A stretch of 64,000 nt of DNA from Paenibacillus monticola (GCF_009664975.1 NZ_WJXB01000004.1:62001-126000), one strand, 5' to 3'. Positions 1-9,280 are shown, counted from the first letter of the stretch. Made by a program: numbers and translations. Notes: generated from the sequence alone by a model not told the origin.

Positions 1-78
1 GCGGAAAAATGGCTGAAAGAACTTGCAAATAGAGAGCCCAATATGTTTCCACATTGGGCTCTCGGAATGAAACCATAA
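1..78 (+). CDS. 3' end of an unidentified gene (partial)
   Basis: An open frame enters from the left edge and stops at TAA 76-78, giving the 25-residue tail that ends HWALGMKP. I do not recognise the family. It lies convergent to the tetR gene that follows. An 11-bp perfect inverted repeat (32-42 with 53-63) lies inside this frame, so if the frame is real the hairpin is within coding sequence. The fragment is too short for a functional call. Confidence 0.35.
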   Translation, partial: AEKWLKELANREPNMFPHWALGMKP

Positions 79-164
79 CTGGCTGAATGATAAGAGCCGT
101 AATGAGAGCCTGAAGGTGAAACTCCTTTGGGCTACTCGACTGTTTCAGGGAGTGGGGGCGTGGC

Positions 165-773
165 TCAAGGGGCGAGAGGGATCGTATTTTGATGTAACGG
201 GAACAATAGAAAAAGCTGCTTGGCGAGAAAAAGAGGCGTGTAGGGCATATCATTGCGAAGCCAATAGACAATTGTACCAATGAAGGCGGAGGAACCGTGC
301 CAGATTGCAATATCGATTGGAACGCTTGCACCGGAAACAGATATAGAAGAGCCTGCTTTTTCGGCTCTGCTGGTGATGAGATCAACCATTAGCTTCGTAA
401 GGCGATCGGTGAATACAGGTATACGTTTTGAAGCGAGCAGCACCTTGTAAAATTTCGAATTATCCGCGATATGCTCAAGCAGTTTGACCAATACGGACAA
501 ATCAATGTCTATGTCTAAACGAGTCTGATTCGGAGCATCACTTAGGATAGCCTGAATTTCATCAATCATTTGATTGGCCATCCTCTCCAGCATATCCGGT
601 ATATCCCGGTAATGAAGATAGAAGGTGGCCCGATTGATCGTAGCGCGTTCTGCAATACGATTCACGGTTATTTTCTCAAATTCAATCTCCTGAAGCAAAT
701 CAATAAATGCATCTCGAATCAATTGAAGCGTGCGAATGACACGCGGATCCGTCCGTGATGATGTTGTTGACAT
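165..773 (-). CDS. TetR/AcrR family transcriptional regulator
   Basis: A 202-residue repressor. The N-terminal helix-turn-helix (about residues 12-58) contains the typical core VNRIAERATINRATFYLHY, and the C-terminal half resembles the TetR_C_8 type ligand domain (hydrophobic stretch near IGTIVYWLRN). It is divergent from the MFS efflux gene at 1003, and the 229-bp gap between them carries inverted repeats that overlap the likely efflux promoter. This suggests local repression of the pump, relieved by a substrate. The start is the ATG at 773, with a purine-rich AAAGGA upstream. Family call is firm; ligand unknown. Confidence 0.9.
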   Translation of the reverse strand: MSTTSSRTDPRVIRTLQLIRDAFIDLLQEIEFEKITVNRIAERATINRATFYLHYRDIPDMLERMANQMIDEIQAILSDAPNQTRLDIDIDLSVLVKLLEHIADNSKFYKVLLASKRIPVFTDRLTKLMVDLITSRAEKAGSSISVSGASVPIDIAIWHGSSAFIGTIVYWLRNDMPYTPLFLAKQLFLLFPLHQNTIPLAP

Positions 774-920
774 GGTAGGCCTCAGTTCCTTTCCCCATAA
801 ATGATTTATACGACAATTTCGTTCGATCTGTAAATTATATTTCCATTAGACAACAGATTGCTTTCAACCGTAAACTAATAAACATTTTCCGGGAATATGT
901 TGCTTGTGAATTACAAGAGA

Positions 921-965
921 GTTGATTATAATTCAACATTGAGTCTATTATACAACAACATGTTG
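921..965 (+). promoter_or_regulatory. MFS promoter with candidate TetR operators
   Basis: TTGATT at 922-927 and TATTAT at 946-951 are 18 bp apart and could be the -35 and -10 of the efflux gene. A dyad GTTGA-N7-TCAAC (921-937) covers the -35 and part of the spacer, and a perfect 10-bp palindrome CAACATGTTG lies just downstream of the -10 (956-965). Both fit operators for the divergent TetR. The repeats are seen; their function is inferred. Confidence 0.5.
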
Positions 966-1002
966 ATTGGCTCCATGATGAATGTAAAGGGAGTTGAGCA
1001 AC

Positions 1003-2487
1003 ATGAGTAATCAAGCAGCTTTTGACAGCAGTTCTATTAAGAAAGGTCCTCTGTTGTTTGTTATGATTCTGGGGGCGTTCATTGCCGTTTTGAATCAGAC
1101 GATTATGAGCGTCGCGACACCGGGGCTGATGGTCGATTTTAACATTTTGGCGTCTACTGCCCAATGGCTGACGACCGGTTATATGTTGGTAAACGGAATT
1201 CTTATTCCGATCACCGCATTTTTAATGCAGCGGTTTACGACCCGTGAGCTATTTCAATCTTCCATGATTATTTTTCTAGCTGGAACCATTGTTTCGGCTA
1301 CGGCGCATAGCTTCGATGCTTTGCTGGTAGGACGCCTGATTCAAGCAGCTGGAGCAGGTATTATTATGCCGCTACTGATGACCGTAATCCTGACTGTATT
1401 CCCACCTGACAAGCGAGGAGCTGCGATGGGGTTGGTCGGTTTCGCCATTATTTTTGCTCCTGCTATCGGGCCTACGCTCGCCGGTTATGTTATGGAGCAT
1501 TATTCCTGGAATACGATGTTTTATGGAATGATCCCATTCGTTGTTATTGTTATTGGTATTGCCTTTATTTATTTGAAAAACGTATCTGAACGCAGCTATC
1601 CTAAGATTGACATCCTGAGTGTCATTCTTTCAACAATCGGATTCGGCGCTGTTCTTTACGGCTTCAGTAGTGCTGGAAGCAAAGGTTGGTCAAGCGCGGA
1701 AGTGGTTCTATTACTTGTTGCTGGTGTGGTCTCCTTGATTTTGTTTACCTGGAGACAGTTGGTCATCAAGAGTCCCCTTCTTGATCTCAGAGTGTTCAAA
1801 TATAGCATGTTCTCCCTGACGACCGTTATTAATATTGCGGTTACCATGGTCATGTATGCAGATATGATGCTGCTTCCCCTGTATTTGCAGAATGCACGTG
1901 GATATACAGCTCTGGAGTCTGGTTTGCTTATGCTCCCTGGCGCACTTCTGATGGGAATTATGATGCCAGTGACAGGAAAGTTATTCGATCGGTTTGGAGC
2001 GAAATGGCTGTCCATTATCGGTATGGCTATTACAATCGTGACTACAATCGGGTTCGTTAATCTGACGGATTCCACCAGTTATACGTATTTAGTTCTAATG
2101 TCCACAGGACGACGCTTCGGGATGGCCATGTTCCTGATGCCAATCACAACGGCGGGCCTGAACCAACTGCCATCAAGACTGAATGCACATGGTACAGCCA
2201 TCTCCAACACCATAAAGCAGGTCGCTGGTGCGATAGGTACGTCTTTACTTATCACGGTGATGACGAGCAGAACCAAGACCCACCTTGTGGATATGATGAG
2301 CGCAGGCGGCTCTTCTTCTAAGGAGCATTTGATCATGGAAGCTTCTATCCAGGGGATTAATGATGCGTATCTTCTTATTGTTGGAATTGGGATTGCCGGT
2401 CTCCTCCTTTCTTTCTTCATTAAACGTACGGAACCTTCGGAAGAGGATGGTAAGAGAGTAATCCTGCAATCCAAGGCAGTTAGATAA
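1003..2487 (+). CDS. MFS drug-efflux transporter, DHA2 (EmrB/QacA) type
   Basis: About 494 residues and strongly hydrophobic, with the length and pattern of 14-TM proton-driven multidrug exporters in the cytoplasmic membrane. Motif C of drug:H+ antiporters is visible as FAPAIGPTLAGY in the fifth helix region, and a motif A-like loop (MQRFTTRELF) follows helix 2. An in-frame TTG at 994 is possible, but the ATG at 1003 is preferred because AGGGAG sits 9 bp before it. The neighbouring divergent TetR is the probable regulator. Substrate cannot be read from sequence. Confidence 0.9.
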   Translation: MSNQAAFDSSSIKKGPLLFVMILGAFIAVLNQTIMSVATPGLMVDFNILASTAQWLTTGYMLVNGILIPITAFLMQRFTTRELFQSSMIIFLAGTIVSATAHSFDALLVGRLIQAAGAGIIMPLLMTVILTVFPPDKRGAAMGLVGFAIIFAPAIGPTLAGYVMEHYSWNTMFYGMIPFVVIVIGIAFIYLKNVSERSYPKIDILSVILSTIGFGAVLYGFSSAGSKGWSSAEVVLLLVAGVVSLILFTWRQLVIKSPLLDLRVFKYSMFSLTTVINIAVTMVMYADMMLLPLYLQNARGYTALESGLLMLPGALLMGIMMPVTGKLFDRFGAKWLSIIGMAITIVTTIGFVNLTDSTSYTYLVLMSTGRRFGMAMFLMPITTAGLNQLPSRLNAHGTAISNTIKQVAGAIGTSLLITVMTSRTKTHLVDMMSAGGSSSKEHLIMEASIQGINDAYLLIVGIGIAGLLLSFFIKRTEPSEEDGKRVILQSKAVR

Positions 2488-2510
2488 TTTAAGATTAGAA
2501 AATATGTGAG

Positions 2511-2548
2511 AGAGCCCCTCCGCTTCGTAAAGCTGGAGGGGCTCTTCT
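2511..2548 (+). terminator. Rho-independent terminator of the MFS gene
   Basis: Perfect 11-bp arms (2511-2521 and 2535-2545, AGAGCCCCTCC type) lie 23 bp after the stop codon of the efflux gene. The T-run after the stem is weak. Confidence 0.7.
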
Positions 2549-2703
2549 GTGTACAATGCTGTTAGTGTGACAAGATGATGTGGAACAGCTGATTCCTGAA
2601 ACAGGGTATCAGCCCGTTCTTTGTTTGGTTTATTTGCCATTACAGACAGCGGGAGAACTGTATATTGGGGTTTGAAATAGGGACTGGACTTGGTAGGTGG
2701 ATA

Positions 2704-2760
2704 TTGACATTACAAAGAAATAACATTTCGATAATACTCGTCTTATAAAACCGGTTTAAT
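2704..2760 (+). promoter_or_regulatory. lacI-ABC operon promoter region with operator O1
   Basis: TTGACA at 2704-2709 is a consensus -35; the best -10 is GATAAT at 2730-2735, with a long 20-bp spacer. Immediately downstream at 2745-2760 is AAACCGGTTT with partly symmetric flanks, a LacI-family type palindrome with a central CG. Binding there should block the start of transcription. A second, better copy lies about 100 bp further on. Confidence 0.55.
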
Positions 2761-2844
2761 ATGAAGTCTGTAGGAAAGAAAGCTGCATACAAAGAGACAA
2801 GGATTCATGGTGAGAACAGAATCAGGGGAGGAAGTATGTCCTTT

Positions 2845-2862
2845 CATTAAACCGGTTTAATG
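2845..2862 (+). promoter_or_regulatory. LacI-type operator O2, perfect 18-bp palindrome
   Basis: CATTAAACCGGTTTAATG is a perfect palindrome in the leader of the lacI-like gene. Its centre is 101 bp from that of O1, close to a whole number of helical turns, which would suit looping by a dimer of dimers and autoregulation. Confidence 0.7.
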
Positions 2863-2924
2863 ATATGGGATAAGAACATGAAAATTAGACTGCGTTCGCA
2901 GGAGATAAGAGAGGTTTTCTTCCT

Positions 2925-3965
2925 ATGGCTACCATCGATGACGTAGCGAAAGCATCAGGCGTTTCAAAAGGCACCGTATCAAGCGTATTCAGCAAGAAAA
3001 GACCCATCAGTAAAGAAGTGACGGAACGAGTACTTGCGGCTGCGAAAGTGCTTAACTACAAGCCTAATTATTGGGCAAGAAGCCTGGCGAACAAGTCGAC
3101 CCGCATTATCGGCCTTAATATTCAAGGAGAGAAATTCAAGTTCAGCCAGTTCCACCTCTCTCTTCTGAATGGTGTTCTAAGTGTCTGTTATGAGCACGGT
3201 TATAGGCTGCTCGTCAATACACTATCACATTCTTATCAGAACAAGTTGGAGCACATGGTTACAGGCCCGGCTAACGGAGAGATCTTGCTGAATCCGGAAA
3301 GCGAAGATGAACGGATCATTGAACGGTTATCCGGAGATGTGCCCATCGTCTTGATAGGCAGGCCCTCCTCTGACTTCGAGAACCATATCTCTTACGTGGA
3401 CAATGACAACGTAAGCATGACCGAGCAAATCACCCGTTATTTGCTGGATCTTGGCCATCGGAACTTCTTGTTCCTAAACGCGCCGAAAGATAGAACTGTC
3501 GCAGTTGACCGAGCCCGTGGGTTTCTTGCCGCTGTCCAGGAAGCCGGGCTTCCACAGTCATCATATAGAATTGTATACAAACCTGATCCGGACAATTCTT
3601 CGCTCGATTTCGGTTATGAGACAACGCTCAAGGCACTTCAGGCAAATCAGGCAATTACAGCTATCATTGCGGATACAGACACCATGGCGCTCGGTGTTTA
3701 TAAAGCGGCGGAATCGCTCAGAATCAACATTCCAAGTCAATTGTCCGTATTCGCGTTCAGTGACGATTCCGTGTTCTCACCAGAGTTCACGCCTCCGCTC
3801 ACAGGTGTCCGCCTTCACGCCGAACGCTTGGGGCGGGAAGCAGCAGTCATGCTGATCGAACAGATGACAGGAAACGTAAATACAGTTAAGAGAACGATTG
3901 TGCCAACCGATATGGTCATCCGCAGCTCCTGCGCTGCACCCATTACGAACTTTGGAGGAAATTAA
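2925..3965 (+). CDS. LacI family transcriptional regulator
   Basis: 346 residues, the usual LacI/GalR length. The N-terminal helix-turn-helix is classical (TIDDVAKASGVSKGTVSSVF, residues 3-22), with a hinge helix near residue 55 and a periplasmic-binding-protein-like sugar domain after it. It precedes and is transcribed with the ABC sugar genes; the ribosome site of the next gene lies inside its last codons. With the two AAACCGGTTT palindromes upstream, it most likely represses this whole operon and itself. The start ATG has GAGAGG about 10 bp upstream. Confidence 0.92.
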   Translation: MATIDDVAKASGVSKGTVSSVFSKKRPISKEVTERVLAAAKVLNYKPNYWARSLANKSTRIIGLNIQGEKFKFSQFHLSLLNGVLSVCYEHGYRLLVNTLSHSYQNKLEHMVTGPANGEILLNPESEDERIIERLSGDVPIVLIGRPSSDFENHISYVDNDNVSMTEQITRYLLDLGHRNFLFLNAPKDRTVAVDRARGFLAAVQEAGLPQSSYRIVYKPDPDNSSLDFGYETTLKALQANQAITAIIADTDTMALGVYKAAESLRINIPSQLSVFAFSDDSVFSPEFTPPLTGVRLHAERLGREAAVMLIEQMTGNVNTVKRTIVPTDMVIRSSCAAPITNFGGN

Positions 3966-3967
3966 TC

Positions 3968-5389
3968 ATGAGTAAGAAGAACGTTGCAGTATCTTTGATC
4001 TTAGCCGGAACCGTGCTTTTGTCCGCATGTGGCAGCAACAACGACACATCTTCGTCGCCGGCTACGCCCGAATCGGCAGCTCCGACGGAGTCGACGGCGG
4101 GTATGAAGCTTGAGATTCTATCCGGTAACGTTGGAGGAAAGACGCCGGAAGGCAATACGAAATTCGCGCAAGCGATCAGCGACAAGACTGGTTTGGATGT
4201 GACGCTGGACAAGCCTGCTAGTGACTATGATCAGAAGGTGCTGACCGCGCTCAGCTCGGGAGCAAAATATGATTTGATCGAAGTCAGTGACTTGGCTAAG
4301 CTGGATGCATTCTTCAATCAAGGGGTTGTTACCGATCTGACCGATTTCGTGCAAAGCTCCAAGGTGCTTTCGGATCCTGCAGTTATCCCAACTGGTGAAT
4401 GGGATCAACTTAAAGGTCCGGATGGCAAGATCTATGGGGTCTTCTCCAAATTCCAGGGCGCGACGATGCCTATCGTCCGTAAAGATTGGCTGAACAAGCT
4501 GAACCTGCAGGAACCGAAGACGCTAGATGAGCTTTACACCATCTTAAAGGCATTCAAGGAAGAAGACCCAGACGGGAACGGCCAAGCGGACACCTACGGA
4601 TTGAGCACTTCGGGACTTTATGATATCCAAGGCATTATGAGCTCAGCCGGATTGAAATACAGGTATGTGATGGAGGACGGTAAACGTACGATTCCTTATG
4701 CAACCGATGCTGCGATTCCGATGTACGAATGGTTCGCCAAGCTCGTAAAGGAAGGCATTATGGATCCTAATTTCATTACGAACGATACAGCTAAAATGCG
4801 TAACCTGTTTCTCACCGACCGTGTCGGGATGGTCACATATTGGGATGCCTGGGTGGGGATGTTCAATAATTTGAAAAAGCAGGAAGATGCGAACACGGCT
4901 TTCCAGGCAGCGGGTATGGTGAGTCTCGAGGCTGCAGACGGTACGATTATCATGCGCCGGGGAGACCCGGATTTCTGGATTATTCCGGCAAATGCACCTC
5001 ATCCGGAAGCAGCCAAGAAATTCCTTGAATTCTGGAATACGGAAGATGGTATTATTCTCGGGAGTTTGGGCGTTCAAGATCTCGACTATATCGTGGACAG
5101 CAATGGGTATTCACTGACAGAAACCGGTAAGGAGGCAAATATGGATCACGGCGTTCCATATTGGTACAACTCCACGGTTAAGCCGCTGTTCCCTGCTCTG
5201 CCTGGTGTCGAAGAAGCGATGGCGTTGTCCAAGCAGTATGCGACCCTCGAACTTTCTCTGTCTACTTGGCCGGATGCCGAGAAAATCGTGACGAACTACG
5301 CGCTTAAGGCAATGGCGGGCCAGATGCCGGCGAAGGACGCGGTTGAACAGATGCAGAAAGAATTGAAGGCTGCGAATTTAATCGACTAA
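3968..5389 (+). CDS. ABC transporter solute-binding lipoprotein (carbohydrate type)
   Basis: 473 residues. A lipoprotein signal peptide ends in the lipobox LSAC with the acylated cysteine at residue 21, followed by a Ser/Thr/Pro-rich linker, so it should be anchored outside the membrane. A calcium-loop-like motif DPDGNGQADTYG lies near residue 200, typical of the large LplA/YtcQ-type oligosaccharide-binding lipoproteins of Paenibacillus. It starts 2 bp after the lacI-like gene, with GGAGG overlapping that gene's end. It feeds the two permeases that follow. No ATPase is encoded nearby; a shared MsmX-like ATPase elsewhere is probable (inference). Confidence 0.9.
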   Translation: MSKKNVAVSLILAGTVLLSACGSNNDTSSSPATPESAAPTESTAGMKLEILSGNVGGKTPEGNTKFAQAISDKTGLDVTLDKPASDYDQKVLTALSSGAKYDLIEVSDLAKLDAFFNQGVVTDLTDFVQSSKVLSDPAVIPTGEWDQLKGPDGKIYGVFSKFQGATMPIVRKDWLNKLNLQEPKTLDELYTILKAFKEEDPDGNGQADTYGLSTSGLYDIQGIMSSAGLKYRYVMEDGKRTIPYATDAAIPMYEWFAKLVKEGIMDPNFITNDTAKMRNLFLTDRVGMVTYWDAWVGMFNNLKKQEDANTAFQAAGMVSLEAADGTIIMRRGDPDFWIIPANAPHPEAAKKFLEFWNTEDGIILGSLGVQDLDYIVDSNGYSLTETGKEANMDHGVPYWYNSTVKPLFPALPGVEEAMALSKQYATLELSLSTWPDAEKIVTNYALKAMAGQMPAKDAVEQMQKELKAANLID

Positions 5390-5482
5390 TCATCGGGAAC
5401 ATTCCGGAGTGACGGGCGGGAATATATTGTAGCTTCCTCATGGGTCATAGGACTTCATCTGGAGGCAGGAGGTGGAACAGCC

Positions 5483-6358
5483 ATGAGAATGATCAAGAAG
5501 AACTCCATATTTTACGTCATGATGTTTCCGGTTATCATCTATTTTGCCTTGTTCGCTTATTATCCGCTTGTGAAAGGGCTCCAGACCAGTTTCCAGGACT
5601 ACAAACTAATGGGTGAGCGGCCTTATATCGGATTCGACAATTATAATCAGGTTTTACATGATCCGAGCTTTTGGGATGCCCTATGGAATACGTTATATAT
5701 AGGCGGGGGAATTCTCATCTTCGGTTTTATCGCCCCGCTGATTCTAGCACTCTCTTTGAACGAAGTCATGAAGAGTTGGTTCAAGAAAACCGCGCAACTC
5801 GTGCTGTACGTTCCGCATTTGTTATCTTGGGTGGTCATTGGGGGGATTTTCATCTTCCTCCTGTCCCCCGACAGCGGACTTGTTAATTTACTGTTGATCA
5901 AAATATTTGGTATCCAGCCAATTAACTTTATGGCAGAAGAAACCTGGGCCCGAATGATAATGATTGGTTCGGCTGTGTGGAAGGATATGGGCTACAACTG
6001 CATTTTGTTCCTGGCAGGCATCGCAGGCATTAGTCCCACCCTATACGAGGCCGCGCGAATGGACGAGGCGACAAGGTGGCAGCAAGTGCACTATGTGACG
6101 CTGCCGCAGTTGATGAACACGATGAAGGTAATCCTGCTGCTTAATACATTGGGGATTTTCCGGATTTTTGATCAAATCTTTGTGATGCGAAACCCGGCGA
6201 TTGCCAGCAAGGTCGATGTGCTCATGGTGTATACGTTCCAGAAAGGAATTATGGAGATCCGTATAGGTCCTGCGGCGGCAGCCAGCTTCTTCGTTGTTTT
6301 ATTCACGCTGCTGCTCACTTCTGTGGTTAGAAAAATGACGCGTTTTGATGAGGTGTAA
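5483..6358 (+). CDS. ABC sugar transporter permease, LplB/UgpA-like
   Basis: 291 residues with six predicted membrane helices. The cytoplasmic EAA loop that contacts the ATPase is visible near residues 190-212 (EAARMDEATRWQQVHYVTLP). This is the first of two permease subunits of the carbohydrate importer. The ATG at 5483 has a strong AGGAGGTGG 8-10 bp upstream. The second permease begins 2 bp after its stop, so the two are translationally linked. It lies in the lacI-ABC-PHP operon. Confidence 0.92.
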   Translation: MRMIKKNSIFYVMMFPVIIYFALFAYYPLVKGLQTSFQDYKLMGERPYIGFDNYNQVLHDPSFWDALWNTLYIGGGILIFGFIAPLILALSLNEVMKSWFKKTAQLVLYVPHLLSWVVIGGIFIFLLSPDSGLVNLLLIKIFGIQPINFMAEETWARMIMIGSAVWKDMGYNCILFLAGIAGISPTLYEAARMDEATRWQQVHYVTLPQLMNTMKVILLLNTLGIFRIFDQIFVMRNPAIASKVDVLMVYTFQKGIMEIRIGPAAAASFFVVLFTLLLTSVVRKMTRFDEV

Positions 6359-6360
6359 CA

Positions 6361-7233
6361 ATGGATATCGAACGATTGGAGAGAAGGGGCTGGAGAAACA
6401 GGACGTTTGATGTCCTGAACGCGGCGTTCCTGATCTTGCTGATGCTGACGATGATTATCCCTTTTGCAAATGTAGTCGCGCTGGCCTTCTCATCTGGGAT
6501 GGCTTCGATGAAGCCTGAGATCATCCTGTTTCCGAAAGATTTCAGTATAGAAGGATTCAGCACGGTGTGGAATAGTTTGGATCTCCGGCGTCCATTCATG
6601 AACAGTGTAATCGTCACCGTTTCCGGTACGATTCTTCATGTTCTGCTGTCCAGCTTGGCGGGATTTGTGCTCATTCAACCGCATTTGCCGGGCAAGAAAT
6701 TTATGATTTCCTTCGTCCTGCTGACAATGATGATTCCGCAGGACGCGATCATGATTCCGCTCTATTTGGTGAATAAAGATTTGCATCTCATCAATACACT
6801 AAGTTCCCTAGTCTTATCAGGGATGATCTCCGGCTTCTCGATCCTGCTTATGCGCAATTTCTTCCTGAGCGTCCCTTACGAGATGTGCGAATCCGCGCAG
6901 ATTGACGGCTTGGGGATGTTTCGCATCTTCACGACGATCTATATGCGTCTGGCGAAAACTGGGGTTGCTACAATCATGTTGTTCGAATTTGTGAGTCGCT
7001 GGAACATGCTGAGTGCTCCGGTTCTGTTCATAAATGACAGTTCCAAGATAACGCTTCAGGTGGCGCTCAAGTCGATGATTACGGATGCGAGTGCCACATC
7101 AAGCAATCTCCTGATCACGACGAACGTTCGAATGGCCGGGATCCTGATTTCGATTATCCCTTTGCTGGCAGTATACCCTTTCATTCAGAGATATTTCATG
7201 AAAGGACTTATGTTAGGTGCGAACAAAGAATAG
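6361..7233 (+). CDS. ABC sugar transporter permease, LplC/YtcP-like
   Basis: 290 residues with six hydrophobic segments. It belongs to the MalG-type second permease family; the EAA-type loop reads CESAQIDGLGMFRIFTTIYM near residues 178-197, with a variant first half. It pairs with the upstream permease and the lipoprotein. The GAGGTG at the end of the previous gene serves as ribosome site. The start of the PHP gene lies 15 bp downstream, so all five genes probably form one transcript. Confidence 0.92.
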   Translation: MDIERLERRGWRNRTFDVLNAAFLILLMLTMIIPFANVVALAFSSGMASMKPEIILFPKDFSIEGFSTVWNSLDLRRPFMNSVIVTVSGTILHVLLSSLAGFVLIQPHLPGKKFMISFVLLTMMIPQDAIMIPLYLVNKDLHLINTLSSLVLSGMISGFSILLMRNFFLSVPYEMCESAQIDGLGMFRIFTTIYMRLAKTGVATIMLFEFVSRWNMLSAPVLFINDSSKITLQVALKSMITDASATSSNLLITTNVRMAGILISIIPLLAVYPFIQRYFMKGLMLGANKE

Positions 7234-7248
7234 AAAGGGTGAAATGTC

Positions 7249-8538
7249 TTGGAGATTCTCTCGACTCTTTCCTTGCACAGATCGATTGCTAAAGAAGAAG
7301 AAAAGACGTATATCGAGGTTCCCTTTGCAGTCGACAGTTTTGTTGAACGGATCGAAGTGAAGTATACGTACGAGCATCAGGATGGCACAACTGTAATTGA
7401 TATCGGACTCCGTTCTCCGGAACGAATCATGGGTTGGAGCGGCGGGGCCAGGGACTCCTTCTTTGTCGGTCTCGGCAAAGCGACACCCGGTTATTTGGCT
7501 GGTCCGATACTGGCGGGCGAATGGAATGTCCTTCTGGGTGCCTACCGCGTGCCAGAAGGTGGGTGCGAGGTTAGGATTGAGTTGAAGCTCTTTCGTGAGC
7601 ACCCGCGCTGGATGAAAGGCGACTTGCATATGCATAGCGTCCACAGTGACGGTACCTATACGATCGCGGAGGCCATTGAGTCGTGCAAGGAAAAGGGGCT
7701 TGAGTTCATGGCCTTCACAGATCACAATAATGCCTCACAGAATTTTTCTACATTGGCTGCCGATGATCAGATTGTGCTCATTCCCGGAGTGGAACTGACC
7801 AGCTACAAGGGACATTGCAACCTGTTGGGGGAATTAGACGCGCTGGATGACTTCCGTATCTTAACATCAGAGCAGGCAGTTGCTACATTGCAGCGGGCGG
7901 CGGACCATGGCGCATTCATTTCCTTAAATCACCCATTCTGCTCCAACTGCCCTTGGGAATTAGGATTTGACTTGCCTTATGACGCTATCGAGGTGTGGAA
8001 TGGACCTTGGCGTCCGATTAACGAGACAGCCGTTCGCTGGTGGCACCAGCAATTGGTTTCCGGTCGCAAGCTTATCGCAGTTGGGGGAAGTGACACCCAT
8101 AGACTTGATCTCCATGTCGCGCATGGAACGCCTACGTCTTATGTCCGTTCGGCAGCGGAATCGAAGGATGCGATTCTTCGTGGAATCAGGGCCGGGCATG
8201 TGGTGCTTTCTTTCAATACGAACGAGACTTTCATCGATTTGTCCATCGGGGAGGCAGGGGTGGGTGACACGGTGATTGTGGACCAACAGCAGAGATTTGA
8301 ACTGGCGGTAAAGGTGATTGGTGCGGCAGGAGATCGTGTACAGCTATGGTCTGACCGTGGTGTAGAACAGGAATGGGTCGTGGAGACCGAAGGAGAATAT
8401 GCCTTCCCTGTGTTGGCGGACCGCTTGTTCTATCGAGCGGAAGCGAGTCGTTACCTAGCGGAATGGAACATGACGATTACTTCTTGCCTGACTAATCCCG
8501 TCTACCTTCGTAAATTGCAGGAAGAGATATTGGTTTGA
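7249..8538 (+). CDS. PHP-domain metal-dependent hydrolase (CehA/McbA-like)
   Basis: 429 residues. The PHP domain starts near residue 123, with metal ligands visible in order: HMHSVHSDGT, FTDHNN, PGVELTSY, LNHPFC and GGSDTH. This is the polymerase/histidinol-phosphatase fold that uses two or three metals, seen in phosphoesterases and the CehA/McbA carbaryl hydrolase group. About 120 beta-rich residues precede it and a beta domain follows. No secretion signal is seen, so a cytosolic role on the imported substrate is likely. The start is a TTG 9 bp after AAAGGGTG; the nearby ATG is out of frame. Substrate unknown. Confidence 0.85.
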   Translation: MEILSTLSLHRSIAKEEEKTYIEVPFAVDSFVERIEVKYTYEHQDGTTVIDIGLRSPERIMGWSGGARDSFFVGLGKATPGYLAGPILAGEWNVLLGAYRVPEGGCEVRIELKLFREHPRWMKGDLHMHSVHSDGTYTIAEAIESCKEKGLEFMAFTDHNNASQNFSTLAADDQIVLIPGVELTSYKGHCNLLGELDALDDFRILTSEQAVATLQRAADHGAFISLNHPFCSNCPWELGFDLPYDAIEVWNGPWRPINETAVRWWHQQLVSGRKLIAVGGSDTHRLDLHVAHGTPTSYVRSAAESKDAILRGIRAGHVVLSFNTNETFIDLSIGEAGVGDTVIVDQQQRFELAVKVIGAAGDRVQLWSDRGVEQEWVVETEGEYAFPVLADRLFYRAEASRYLAEWNMTITSCLTNPVYLRKLQEEILV

Positions 8539-8857
8539 GTCTCCAGACTTTCACGGATACCCACGTAAACGTTGGCACGAAGCTGCCTGAATTGGTAAAG
8601 AAAGCGATTATGAAGAGGTTATTGGCTAATTAAGCAACGAACCGCGGTACGACCACTTTCATTCTTATAAAAACTGAGGATTGCCAAGAGATCGTTGATT
8701 TTTGAAGAGATGCCATAGAAGTAAAAGTCTCATATCAGTATAAAGAATATAATGGAAAACAGAATCCTGCTCTAACAGTGATACTTAATCTTCCTCAGAA
8801 CCGGCATTCGTCTGGTTTTATGAAATCAGAAATTAATTCCTAATTTTCACGAGAAAC
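8539..8857 (+). other. Gap with possible decayed coding fragments
   Basis: There is no intact gene here. A 31-codon stretch directly after the PHP gene (about 8537-8632, ending KKAIMKRLLAN) and another near 8750-8840 read like protein but lack a start, ribosome site and continuity. They may be remnants of a deleted gene; I cannot name it. Confidence 0.25.
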
Positions 8858-8889
8858 AAAGTCCCTACGTCGATTAAGGGGCTTTTTTT
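8858..8889 (+). terminator. Rho-independent terminator
   Basis: An imperfect hairpin (AAAGTCCCT at 8858-8866 with AGGGGCTTT at 8877-8885, one G:T pair) is followed by a run of T. It probably ends the lacI-ABC-PHP transcript. Confidence 0.6.
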
Positions 8890-8954
8890 GTCGAAGTTTG
8901 TCATTTTCTTGTCATTGGGTAAAGATATAATTCTCCTTAACAAGTATGAGATAA

Positions 8955-9275
8955 CTCATATCTATAAGGAGGCGGTCCGATATTTCCCTAATAAGTGTAG
9001 GGATTTATAACTCCTTTGCTCAAGATGTGGACGGAAATATTTATTCTTGGGGTTACAATGGAGACGGGCAGCTTGGGTTTGGAAATTACGACAATACGAG
9101 TATTCCGGCCATCATTAGTGGCTTGACGAATGTTCTGGATATTACCGGTGGTGGCAATACTACAATTGCGCTAAAAGAGGATGGTAGTGTATGGACTTGG
9201 GGAGATGGTTATAATGGTCTGCTTGGTGATGGAGCGGATAATGGCCGTAACAAAGGTCTCGATAAGCATAGTTAA
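8955..9275 (+). pseudogene. RCC1/BLIP-II-type repeat protein remnant
   Basis: An open frame of about 107 codons encodes parts of two RCC1-like repeats, recognisable by GNIYSWGYNGDGQLGFGN and GSVWTWGDGYNGLLGDG. RCC1 proteins need about seven blades to close a propeller. This piece lacks a signal peptide, has only an internal GTG (9027) as start, and breaks off after the second repeat. The longer frame upstream of 9027 reads as the first repeat, which supports truncation rather than a small gene. It is probably a leftover of a secreted RCC1-repeat protein. Confidence 0.6.
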
Positions 9276-9280
9276 TACAA

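Noticed and set aside
32..63. Perfect 11-bp inverted repeat as terminator
   Set aside because: It lies inside the open frame that ends at 78 and has no T-run on either strand.
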